5,845 nucleotides of DNA from assembly GCA_027488415.1 (NCBI GenBank), contig JAIYBS010000146.1:1-5845 (forward strand), written 5' to 3'. The position numbers and the translations under genes are program-made. The stretch comes from Planctomycetaceae bacterium (lineage in GTDB: Bacteria; Planctomycetota; Phycisphaerae; Phycisphaerales; SM1A02). Positions 1-5,557 of this stretch are shown here, in pieces. Below the pieces are notes generated by a model that was given only the letters and a program-made list of their open reading frames with translations, had not been told where the DNA came from and made no database searches. Position 1 is the stretch's first letter; each line of letters opens with the position of its first letter.

Positions 1-1588
1 CTACGACTTCGACGAGTCGCCGGTGAAGGACTTCGTGCTGCTCTCGGGGCTTGCCACGACGCGCACCAAGGCAGTCGTCTCCGGATACCCGAAGCCCGGC
101 GACCGGAACCCGGTCGCGCGGCTCGAGATCTACAACGTCGCCTCGTGCACGCGTACCAAGGTGGACGTCGGACCGGACGCCGAGCAGTACGTCTACGGCG
201 TGGAGTGGTCGCCGAAGGGTGATGCGCTCCTCTGGTTCCGCGCGAACCGCCGGCAGGACCGCGTCGAGCTGATGGCCACCGATCCGCGCACCGGCGCCTC
301 GCGCGTGGTGCTCGCCGAGACGCAGGCGACGTGGCAGAAGAACTCGCCGGCGCTGCGGTTCCTCGCCGATGGCCGCCGCTTCCTGTGGGAGTCGGAGTCG
401 AACGGCTTCGCCAACTGGGAGCTGCACGATCTTCGGGACGGACGTATCGCGCGTCTCACGGACGACCCGTGGCCGGCCGAGTCGATCGTCGCCGTCGATG
501 AGCCGAACGGCTGGCTCTACTACACCGCGCGTTCGGGGAAGGTCGGCATCTGCTCGCAGCTCCATCGCGCCCGGCTCGACGGCAGCCGCCGCGAGCGGCT
601 GACCAAGGACGAGCTGCACCATTCCGGCTTCTCGATCTCGCCGAGCGGGACGCACTTCGTCGCCGTGGGCGAGTTCGTGGACGTCCCGCCCTCGGCCTCG
701 CTCTGCGCGATGGACGGGAGCGTCGTCGCGGCGCTGACGAAGCCCGCGCCCGACCCGTACGCCAAGGACGGGATCCCTGCACCGGAGTTCCTCGAGCTGA
801 CGGCCGACGACGGCGTCACCGTGCTCTACGGGCTCCTCTACAAGCCGCGCGGATTCGATCCGTCGCGGACCTATCCGCTCGTCGTTGAGACGTACGGCGG
901 TCCGCTCTTCGCGACCGTCTCTCCCCGGTTCGGCTCCGCCGAGGCGAACGCCGACTTCGGCGTGCTCGTGGCGAAGCTCGACAACCGCGGCACCCCGGGG
1001 CGCGGCAAGGCGTTCGAGGGGGCCACGTACCTGAAGCTCGGCGGCCCGGACGTCGACGACCAGGCCACGCTCGTGCGCGAGCTGGCGAAGCGGCCCTACG
1101 TCGACGGGACCCGCGTCGCGGTGACCGGCCACAGCTACGGCGGCTACATGGCGCTGATGTGCGTGCTGCGGTACCCGGAGCTCTTCCAGGTCGCCGTGGC
1201 GGGCGCGCCGCCCACCGACTGGCGGCAGTACGACACGATCTACACCGAGCGCGTCATGCGCACGCCCGCCGAGAACGAGGCCGGCTACGACGCCGGCAGC
1301 GCGGTGAAGCTCGCCGGCAAGCTGAAGGGCAGGGTGCTCCTGCTGCACGGCATGGTGGACGACAACGTCCATCCGAACAACACGTTCGCGATCGCGCAGG
1401 CGTGGCAGCAGTCCTCGACCCCGTTCGAGATGATGCTCTTCCCGAACTCCGACCATGGGATCCGCAGCCCCGCCTACGAGGCGACCAAGTGGAGCTTCAT
1501 CCTGCGGAACTTCGGGATGTGGGAGCCGAAGGCGCTCGGCGCCGCCCCTGCGGCGGCGACGGGCGGCGAGCCGATGAAGGCGAAGTGA
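1..1588 (+). CDS. S9 family peptidase, dipeptidyl-peptidase IV-like (5' partial)
   Basis: The frame is open from base 2, so the true start lies upstream; 528 codons are visible where whole family members usually have about 700-800. The first half is the end of a DPP-IV-type beta-propeller, with repeated blade phrases such as VEWSPKGDALLWF, LRFLADGRRFLWESES and FSISPSGTHFVAV. The second half is an alpha/beta-hydrolase. Counting from the GTG at 23, the catalytic triad is Ser371 in GHSYGGYM, Asp446 in HGMVDDNVH and His478 in NSDHGI. Tyr291 in ETYGGP matches the oxyanion-hole Tyr of DPP-IV. Such enzymes cleave dipeptides, often X-Pro, from peptide N-termini; bacterial forms are commonly periplasmic or outer-membrane linked, but any signal peptide is outside the window. 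The Glu-Glu substrate motif of the propeller would also lie upstream, so strict DPP-IV specificity cannot be confirmed. The protein ends in a low-complexity Ala/Gly tail after the hydrolase fold. The next gene begins at or just past its stop, implying an operon. Confidence 0.93.
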   Translation, partial: YDFDESPVKDFVLLSGLATTRTKAVVSGYPKPGDRNPVARLEIYNVASCTRTKVDVGPDAEQYVYGVEWSPKGDALLWFRANRRQDRVELMATDPRTGASRVVLAETQATWQKNSPALRFLADGRRFLWESESNGFANWELHDLRDGRIARLTDDPWPAESIVAVDEPNGWLYYTARSGKVGICSQLHRARLDGSRRERLTKDELHHSGFSISPSGTHFVAVGEFVDVPPSASLCAMDGSVVAALTKPAPDPYAKDGIPAPEFLELTADDGVTVLYGLLYKPRGFDPSRTYPLVVETYGGPLFATVSPRFGSAEANADFGVLVAKLDNRGTPGRGKAFEGATYLKLGGPDVDDQATLVRELAKRPYVDGTRVAVTGHSYGGYMALMCVLRYPELFQVAVAGAPPTDWRQYDTIYTERVMRTPAENEAGYDAGSAVKLAGKLKGRVLLLHGMVDDNVHPNNTFAIAQAWQQSSTPFEMMLFPNSDHGIRSPAYEATKWSFILRNFGMWEPKALGAAPAAATGGEPMKAK

Positions 1589-1599
1589 CCCCGGCACCG

Positions 1600-2934
1600 A
1601 TGACGCTTCCCCCCGACCGCAGCCACGTCCGCACCGAGGCCCGCAACCCGGGGTCGATGCATCTGGATCGGCTCGACTCCGAGTCGATCGTGCGGCTGAT
1701 GGCGGACGACCACCGCGCGGTGTCGGCGGCGGTCGAGGCGGCGGCACCGGCGATCGGCGCGCTCGTCGACTCGCTGGTCGACCGGTTCCGCTCGGGCGGC
1801 CGCCTCCTCTACTTCGGCGCCGGCACCAGCGGCCGCCTTGGCGTCCTCGACGCGAGCGAGTGCCCGCCGACCTTCCTCTCGGATCCGGGCCAGGTCGTCG
1901 GCATCATCGCCGGCGGCGACTCCGCGCTGCGCCGCTCGAGCGAGGGCCGCGAGGACGAGTGGGAGGGCGCGCGCGAGGAGATCGAGCGCCATGCGGTCGG
2001 CCCGCTCGACACCGTCGTCGGCATCGCCGCGGGCGGCACGACGCCGTACCCGCTCGGCGCGATCCGACTCGCGAAGGCGCGGGGCGCCGCGACGGCGTTC
2101 ATCGCCTGCGTGCCCATGCAGGTGCCCGAGGCATGCGACCACCTGGTCGTCGTGGACACGGGCCCCGAGGTCCTGACCGGCAGCACCCGGCTGAAGGCCG
2201 GCAGCGCGACGAAGCTCGCGCTCAACTGCATCACCACCGCGCTCTTCACGCGCCTCGGGAAGGTGCGCGGGAACCTCATGGTCGACCTCGCGGCCACGAA
2301 CGACAAGCTGGTGGACCGCGCGATCCGAACCGTGCGGATGTTCGACCCGTCGCTCACGCGCGAGCAGGCCTGGGCGCTGCTCGAGGCGAACGGGCGCTCC
2401 GTGAAGCGGGCGATCGAGGTCCCGAACTGGCAGCCGACGCTCGAGGGCGCGCGCCTGCGCGTGCGGCCTCTCCGCGAGTCGGACCGTGACGCGCTCCACG
2501 CCGCCGCGTCGGACCCGCTGATCTGGGCGCAGCACTCCGCGCGCGACCGGCACGAGCGCCCCGCGTTCGACCGTTACTTCGACGGCGCCCTCGCGTCCGG
2601 CGGCGGGCTCGTGGTCGAGGACCGTACGGGGCGCATCGTCGGCAGCTCGCGCTACTACGACTGGAACCCGTCCGACCGGACGGTGGTCGTCGGCTACACC
2701 TTCCTGGAGCGCGCTCTCTGGGGCACCGGGGCGAACGCCGAGCTCAAGCGGCTCATGCTCGACCATGCCTTCCGCTGGGTGCCCACCGTGTGGTTCCACG
2801 TGAGCCCCGGCAACGAGCGTTCGCAGCGCGCCCTCGCGGCGATCGGTGCGGTGCGCGACCGCGAGGAGATGGTCGACGTGGGCGGAGTGCCCAGCCCGCG
2901 GGCGATCTACCGGATCGACCGCGCGGGCGGGTGA
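1600..2934 (+). CDS. murQ: MurQ N-acetylmuramic acid 6-phosphate etherase fused to a GNAT acetyltransferase
   Basis: From ATG 1600 this encodes 444 aa against about 300 for ordinary MurQ. Residues 1-273 are MurQ, a SIS-fold lyase that splits the lactyl ether of MurNAc-6-phosphate to GlcNAc-6-phosphate and D-lactate in cytoplasmic peptidoglycan recycling. Visible motifs are TEARNP near the start, GAGTSGRLGVLDASECPPT with the catalytic-type Glu87, EGRED with the second Glu118, GSTRLKAGSATK, and GNLMVDLAATNDKL. After GRSVKRAIE (to about 273) and a short linker VPNWQP, residues 280-444 form a complete GNAT domain: LRVRPLRESD, VGSSRYYDW, GYTFLE, the acetyl-CoA loop WGTGAN at 374-379, and NERSQRALAAIGA. 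The last 25-30 residues of a normal MurQ are missing, and neither other frame supplies them at the junction. An alternative GTG start at 1585 overlaps the upstream stop (GTGA) and has GAAGG four bases before it; ATG 1600 has no clear ribosome site. The choice between them is open. The GNAT substrate is unknown. Confidence 0.93.
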   Translation: MTLPPDRSHVRTEARNPGSMHLDRLDSESIVRLMADDHRAVSAAVEAAAPAIGALVDSLVDRFRSGGRLLYFGAGTSGRLGVLDASECPPTFLSDPGQVVGIIAGGDSALRRSSEGREDEWEGAREEIERHAVGPLDTVVGIAAGGTTPYPLGAIRLAKARGAATAFIACVPMQVPEACDHLVVVDTGPEVLTGSTRLKAGSATKLALNCITTALFTRLGKVRGNLMVDLAATNDKLVDRAIRTVRMFDPSLTREQAWALLEANGRSVKRAIEVPNWQPTLEGARLRVRPLRESDRDALHAAASDPLIWAQHSARDRHERPAFDRYFDGALASGGGLVVEDRTGRIVGSSRYYDWNPSDRTVVVGYTFLERALWGTGANAELKRLMLDHAFRWVPTVWFHVSPGNERSQRALAAIGAVRDREEMVDVGGVPSPRAIYRIDRAGG

Positions 2935-2940
2935 CGGTTC

Positions 2941-2954
2941 GCGGGCATGCCCGC
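2941..2954. repeat. 14-bp perfect palindrome just after murQ
   Basis: GCGGGCATGCCCGC reads the same on both strands and begins seven bases after the murQ-GNAT stop. With GACGG at 2933-2937 and CCGTC at 2954-2958 it can form a longer, bulged hairpin. No T-run follows on the plus strand, so it is at best a weak or factor-assisted terminator or an RNA 3'-end stabiliser for the upstream transcript. Confidence 0.35.
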
Positions 2955-2985
2955 CGTCGATCCTGCCCCGTCCATGCTCAACGCG

Positions 2986-3023
2986 AAAAGCACGACGGGC
3001 CCCGCTTGCGCGGGGCCCGTCGT
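2986..3023 (-). terminator. Intrinsic terminator of the HU gene
   Basis: Bases 2992-3005 and 3010-3023 form a perfect 14-bp stem around a TTGC loop. Read on the minus strand, the stem is followed two bases later by TTTT (complement of 2986-2989), the classical Rho-independent layout, and it lies 26 bases beyond the HU stop. On the plus strand no T-run follows, but so stable a stem between convergent genes would probably also hinder read-through from murQ. Confidence 0.85.
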
Positions 3024-3049
3024 CGATCGCGATCGAATCGAGGCGGCGA

Positions 3050-3367
3050 TCAGCCGACCATCGACTTGAGGGCCTTCATCGGGCGGATCTTGATCTTGCG
3101 CGAGGCGGGCTTCGCCTTCACGGTCATCATCTCGCCGGGCTTGAAGGGGTTCGGCTTCTCGTAGGCCTTGGTGGAGGGCTTGTTGATCACCATGATCTTC
3201 ATCATGCCGTGCACGACGAAGACGCCGGAACCCTTCTTGCTCAGGTCCTTCTTCATGAGGTTGCCGAGCTCCTCGAAGACGGCGACGACCTGCTTGCGCG
3301 GCATCTTGGTCTTCTCGGCGATCATCTTGAGGGTCTCACCCTTGCTGCGGGGCTTTGCGGTTGCCAT
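3050..3367 (-). CDS. hup: HU-family DNA-binding protein
   Basis: A basic protein of 105 aa, somewhat longer than the 90 aa of E. coli HU. HU dimers bind and bend DNA with little sequence preference, organising the nucleoid and assisting replication and repair. Residues 9-45 give the paired N-terminal helices (SKGETLKMIAEKT, RKQVVAVFEELGNLM), 46-62 the beta-sheet (GSGVFVVHGMMKIMV), and 64-86 the DNA-embracing arm. Asn73-Pro74 within KPNPFKPGE stands where other HUs have the RNPxTG tip with its intercalating proline. The tail KAKPASRKIKIRPMKALKSMV carries extra basic residues. Methionine is frequent, 11 of 105. The ATG at 3367 is chosen because an AAAGGA ribosome site sits seven bases before it and HU homology starts there; the frame stays open for 39 more codons, but those look like leader sequence. 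It is monocistronic between two terminators. HU versus IHF cannot be separated with certainty, but the arm and length favour HU. Confidence 0.93.
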   Translation of the reverse strand: MATAKPRSKGETLKMIAEKTKMPRKQVVAVFEELGNLMKKDLSKKGSGVFVVHGMMKIMVINKPSTKAYEKPNPFKPGEMMTVKAKPASRKIKIRPMKALKSMVG

Positions 3368-3374
3368 CCTGACG

Positions 3375-3380
3375 TCCTTT
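3375..3380 (-). promoter_or_regulatory. Ribosome binding site of hup
   Basis: AAAGGA on the minus strand, seven bases before the ATG at 3367. It is the clearest Shine-Dalgarno sequence in the window and settles the hup start against longer upstream readings. Confidence 0.8.
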
Positions 3381-3386
3381 CTGCCG

Positions 3387-3415
3387 GGGGCGGCCGATTC
3401 CTTGTGGCCGACCCC
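3387..3415 (-). promoter_or_regulatory. Hairpin in the hup mRNA leader
   Basis: On the minus strand GGGG-T-CGGCC (3415-3406) can pair with GGCCG-CCCC (3395-3387): nine base pairs with one bulged T and a ten-base loop. It lies entirely inside the predicted 5' leader and ends six bases before the ribosome site. It is not followed by a T-run, so it is not a terminator. A role in mRNA stability or translational control is inference only. Confidence 0.45.
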
Positions 3416-3456
3416 GAAAGCTTGCGAATCCGGGCTCACTACCCAGAACGACGCGG

Positions 3457-3484
3457 AAGATAGGGGTTTTTGTGGCGGACGCAA
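3457..3484 (-). promoter_or_regulatory. Candidate sigma70-type promoter of hup
   Basis: On the minus strand TTGCGT (3484-3479) and TATCTT (3462-3457) are separated by 16 bases, giving 4/6 matches to each of TTGACA and TATAAT. Transcription would start near 3450, leaving a leader of about 80 bases before the hup ATG. It is the best such pair in this otherwise GC-rich gap. The spacer contains an A5 run (minus strand). Confidence 0.5.
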
Positions 3485-3503
3485 GGGGTAACGAGGGTGC
3501 GTC
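3478..3503. repeat. Inverted repeat over the hup -35 box, possible operator
   Basis: GACGCA at 3478-3483 and TGCGTC at 3498-3503 are exact inverted copies, 14 bases apart (20 bp centre to centre, about two helical turns). One arm lies in the predicted -35 hexamer of hup. The geometry suits a dimeric regulator binding one face of the helix, but six-base arms can arise by chance and no known operator consensus is recognised. Confidence 0.3.
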
Positions 3504-3509
3504 TAGCCG

Positions 3510-3542
3510 TTTTCAGCACATTTGGACGATTTTCGCCATTTT
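3510..3542. promoter_or_regulatory. Phased A/T tracts upstream of the hup promoter (likely curved DNA)
   Basis: T-tracts on the plus strand lie at 3510-3513, 3521-3523, 3530-3533 and 3539-3542, with centres 10.5, 9.5 and 9 bases apart, close to one helical turn. Such phasing is known to bend DNA. The block sits about 60-92 bases before the predicted hup transcription start, on the side where upstream activating bends or HU/IHF-type proteins act. It stands out as AT-rich in a GC-rich window. That it controls hup is inference. Confidence 0.5.
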
Positions 3543-3562
3543 CTTGGTGGTTACGCCAACGT

Positions 3563-3578
3563 CCCCCGGCCCCGGGGG
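3563..3578. repeat. Short GC-only hairpin in the hup-ugd gap
   Basis: CCCCCG (3563-3568) and CGGGGG (3573-3578) form a six-bp stem around a GCCC loop. It lies between the curved block and the ugd terminator. No T-run follows on either strand, so no function is assigned; it may be a by-product of base composition. Confidence 0.25.
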
Positions 3579-3591
3579 CGAGTTGAAGCCC

Positions 3592-3631
3592 AAAAACGAC
3601 CGGTCCGGACGCTCGGTGGCGTCCGGACCGG
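3592..3631 (-). terminator. Intrinsic terminator of the ogt-ugd operon
   Basis: Bases 3600-3612 pair with 3619-3631 in a perfect 13-bp stem with a six-base loop. On the minus strand the stem is followed after three bases by TTTTT (complement of 3592-3596). It begins 37 bases beyond the ugd stop and ends transcription of the operon before the hup control region. On the plus strand GGGTTT follows, so weak action in that direction is possible. Confidence 0.85.
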
Positions 3632-3668
3632 GGTTTCGTTGTCCTCGCGAGGCTGCCGGCGGCTCGAC

Positions 3669-5009
3669 TCAGAGCTTCACCGACCCCGCCGTCGGCCGAC
3701 CGACCGAGTGGTACTCGAACCCGTCGTGCGCCATCTGCGTCGGGCGGAAGAGGTTGCGCCCGTCGAACACGAGCGCGTGCTTCAGCCGCTTCTTGATGTC
3801 GGCGAGGTCCGGCGAGCGGAACTCGCTCCACTCGGTGCAGATGACGAGCGCGTCGGCGCCGTCGAGCGCGGAGTACATGTCCTTCGCGTGCGGGATGTGC
3901 GGCTCCTCGTGCCCGAGGTTCTCCAGCGCGACCGGGTCGTACGCGACCACCTTCGCGCCGGCGGCGATGGCGCGCTGCATCAGCGCGATCGCCGGGGCCT
4001 CGCGGATGTCGTCCGTGCGCGGCTTGAAGGCGACGCCCCAGAACGCGAGCGTGCGTCCCTTGAGGCCGCCCGCGCCGAAGCGCCGCTCGATCTTCTGCCA
4101 GAAGTGGCCGCGCTGGTCCTGGTTCACCTCGTGCACGGACGCGTTCAGCTTGCAGTCGAATCCCTTGCCGCGGCCCATGCCGACGACCGCCTGCGTGTCC
4201 TTCGGGAAGCAGCTGCCGCCGTAGCCGAGGCCCGGGTAGAGGAACTGGTTCCCGATGCGGCGGTCGGCGCACATGCCCTCGCGGACGCTCGAGACGTCGG
4301 CGCCCATGTATTCGCACAGGTTCGCGATCTCGTTGATGAACGAAATCTTGCAGGCGAGCATCGCGTTCGACGCGTACTTCACCATCTCCGCGCTGCGCAC
4401 GTCCATGAAGTAGATCGGGTTGCCGTTGCGGACGAACGGCTCGTACAGCGCGCGCATCGTCTCCTCGGCCTCCTTGCTCTCGACGCCGCAGACGATGCGG
4501 TCGGGCTTCATGAAGTCGTTGATCGCGTCGCCTTCCTTGAGGAACTCCGGGTTGTCGGCGATGTGGAAGGGCACCTTGGTCAGGCTGCGGACGAGGTCGC
4601 GCACCGCGTGGCTCGTGCCCACGGGCACCGTGCTCTTCACGACGACCGTCTTCGGCTTGCCGCCGGGGCCGAAGTGCTCGAGCGCCGCGGCGATGTCGCG
4701 CGCCACCGAGAGCACGTACTGCAGGTCCGCGCTGCCGTCCTCGTCGCTCGGCGTGCCGACGCAGATGAAGATCGCCTCGGCGTCCCGGTACGCGGCGAGC
4801 TTGTCGAGCGTGAAGTGGATGCGGCCGGCCTGGATGTTGCGCTGCAGCATCTCCGTGAGGCCGGGCTCGTAGATCGGGCTCTCGCCGTGCTTGAGCTTCT
4901 CGATCTTGCGGGCGTCGACGTCCAGGCAGGTCACCTGGTTGCCCGTCTCGGCGAAGCAGGCGCCGGTGACGAGTCCGACGTATCCGGTTCCGACCATCGT
5001 GAGCTTCAT
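3669..5009 (-). CDS. ugd: UDP-glucose 6-dehydrogenase
   Basis: Full-length, 446 aa, normal for the bacterial Ugd/TuaD family. It oxidises UDP-glucose to UDP-glucuronate with two NAD+ in the cytoplasm, supplying uronic acid for capsule, exopolysaccharide or LPS. The N-terminal Rossmann motif GTGYVGL is at residues 7-13, with CVGTP at 83-87 and KSTVPVGT at 125-132. The expected catalytic residues are all present: Thr127, Glu155 and Glu159 in NPEFLKEG, Lys211 and Asn215 in KYASNA, Cys267 in GYGGSCFPKD and Asp271. The C-terminal UDP-binding domain shows WGVAFKPRTDDIREAP at 324-339 and VFDGRNLF at 414-421. The start at 5009 puts the Rossmann motif at the usual distance and overlaps the upstream ogt stop as ATGA, implying coupled translation; a GGAG lies 11 bases upstream, rather far. 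The GDP-mannose dehydrogenase relatives are a less likely reading, given the close match to UDP-glucose enzymes. Confidence 0.96.
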   Translation of the reverse strand: MKLTMVGTGYVGLVTGACFAETGNQVTCLDVDARKIEKLKHGESPIYEPGLTEMLQRNIQAGRIHFTLDKLAAYRDAEAIFICVGTPSDEDGSADLQYVLSVARDIAAALEHFGPGGKPKTVVVKSTVPVGTSHAVRDLVRSLTKVPFHIADNPEFLKEGDAINDFMKPDRIVCGVESKEAEETMRALYEPFVRNGNPIYFMDVRSAEMVKYASNAMLACKISFINEIANLCEYMGADVSSVREGMCADRRIGNQFLYPGLGYGGSCFPKDTQAVVGMGRGKGFDCKLNASVHEVNQDQRGHFWQKIERRFGAGGLKGRTLAFWGVAFKPRTDDIREAPAIALMQRAIAAGAKVVAYDPVALENLGHEEPHIPHAKDMYSALDGADALVICTEWSEFRSPDLADIKKRLKHALVFDGRNLFRPTQMAHDGFEYHSVGRPTAGSVKL

Positions 5010-5518
5010 GTGCGGTGCATCTCCGGTTCGTTGGGGGATTCGCGCGGCGAATCGATCGTGCGGGCGGGGGAGGGTACATCCGGGGCCGCGCCCTCGACGT
5101 CGAGCAGGAATCGCTTGATGCGCACGTTCGCCGCGTCCGGCCCCGTGTCGCCGGCATAGCCGCCGATCCCGCCGCCGCTCGAGACCACGCGGTGGCACGG
5201 GACGACGACCGGAAGCGGGTTCCGGCGCATCGCCTGTCCCGCGGCGCGGACGGCGTCGGGACTTCCGGCCTTCGCCGCGAGCCACGCGTAGGTGCGCGTC
5301 TCGCCGCGCGGGATCCTCCGACAGGCATCCCAGCACGCGCGCTGGAACGGGGTTCCCTCGGGGGTGGAGACATCCTCGAAGCCGTCCGCCGAGCCGCCGA
5401 CGTACGCGGCGACGCGGCGCCGCAGCTCGTCGGCCTCCGTCGGAGAGCGCGCCCAGAGCCGGAGCTCGCCGACTGGGGTCTGGACCACCGCCTTGTGCTC
5501 GTGGGGAGGCCTTTTCAC
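5006..5518 (-). CDS. ogt: Methylated-DNA--[protein]-cysteine S-methyltransferase (O6-alkylguanine-DNA alkyltransferase)
   Basis: 170 aa from the GTG at 5518. The protein repairs O6-alkylguanine in DNA by irreversible transfer of the alkyl group to its own cysteine. A short N-terminal domain (VVQTPVGELRLWAR) precedes the conserved DNA-binding domain: FQRACWDACRRIPRGETRTYAWLA, the helix VRAAGQAMRRNP with the base-flipping-type Arg91, and PCHRV with acceptor Cys108. Asn100, His109 and Glu142 (DVEG) complete the usual Cys-His-Asn-Glu network. GGYAGD replaces the commoner GGYAGG. After the normal end at DVEG there are about 27 extra residues rich in Pro, Ser and Glu, running into the ugd start. 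The start is uncertain: no Shine-Dalgarno sequence precedes the GTG, and the second GTG at Val11 would also keep the domain whole. Longer readings run into glyA and lack homology. First gene of the ogt-ugd pair; Ada-type regulatory domains are absent. Confidence 0.92.
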   Translation of the reverse strand: MKRPPHEHKAVVQTPVGELRLWARSPTEADELRRRVAAYVGGSADGFEDVSTPEGTPFQRACWDACRRIPRGETRTYAWLAAKAGSPDAVRAAGQAMRRNPLPVVVPCHRVVSSGGGIGGYAGDTGPDAANVRIKRFLLDVEGAAPDVPSPARTIDSPRESPNEPEMHRT

Positions 5519-5557
5519 GGCCGCGATGCTAGTGGCGGGGTAGGATTTCTCGCTCCG
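5519..5557. promoter_or_regulatory. 39-bp divergent promoter region between ogt and glyA
   Basis: Both genes are read outward from this gap. TAGGAT at 5541-5546 (plus) and TAGCAT on the minus strand (5531-5526) fit the TAnnnT pattern of a -10 box, placed 11 and 7 bases before the respective start codons. No good -35 box is seen for either. If used, they would yield almost leaderless mRNAs, in keeping with the lack of a well-spaced ribosome site; AGGA at 5542-5545 is 12 bases from the glyA ATG. The assignment is tentative. Confidence 0.35.

Noticed and set aside
23..25. GTG at 23 as the true start of the peptidase
   Set aside because: The frame is open to the left edge, and the residues before it (YDFDESP) continue a conserved propeller phrase of the DPP-IV family. 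The gene is cut by the window.
1159..1599. Upstream extension of the murQ frame into the peptidase gene
   Set aside because: MurQ homology begins only after 1600. The extension is Arg/Ala-rich, has no domain and overlaps the peptidase catalytic region.
1474..2799. Long minus-strand open frame (441 codons) opposite murQ-GNAT
   Set aside because: It is rich in Arg, Ala and Gly, has no recognisable domain, and mirrors a gene with clear homology on the other strand. It is a high-GC shadow.
3023..3036. Palindrome TCGATCGCGATCGA beside the hup terminator
   Set aside because: It is a perfect 14-mer, but single, of low complexity, and placed between the hup stop and its terminator where no regulatory role is obvious. 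CCTCGCGAGG at 3643-3652 was dropped for the same reason.
3368..3484. 39-codon N-terminal extension of hup
   Set aside because: It has no HU homology, would place the start upstream of the predicted promoter, and ignores the good ribosome site before the ATG at 3367.
3522..5159. Long plus-strand open frame opposite ugd
   Set aside because: Its composition is dominated by Val, Arg, Leu and Ala, as expected for the reverse strand of GC-rich codons. It has no motif and would cover the ugd terminator and most of ugd.
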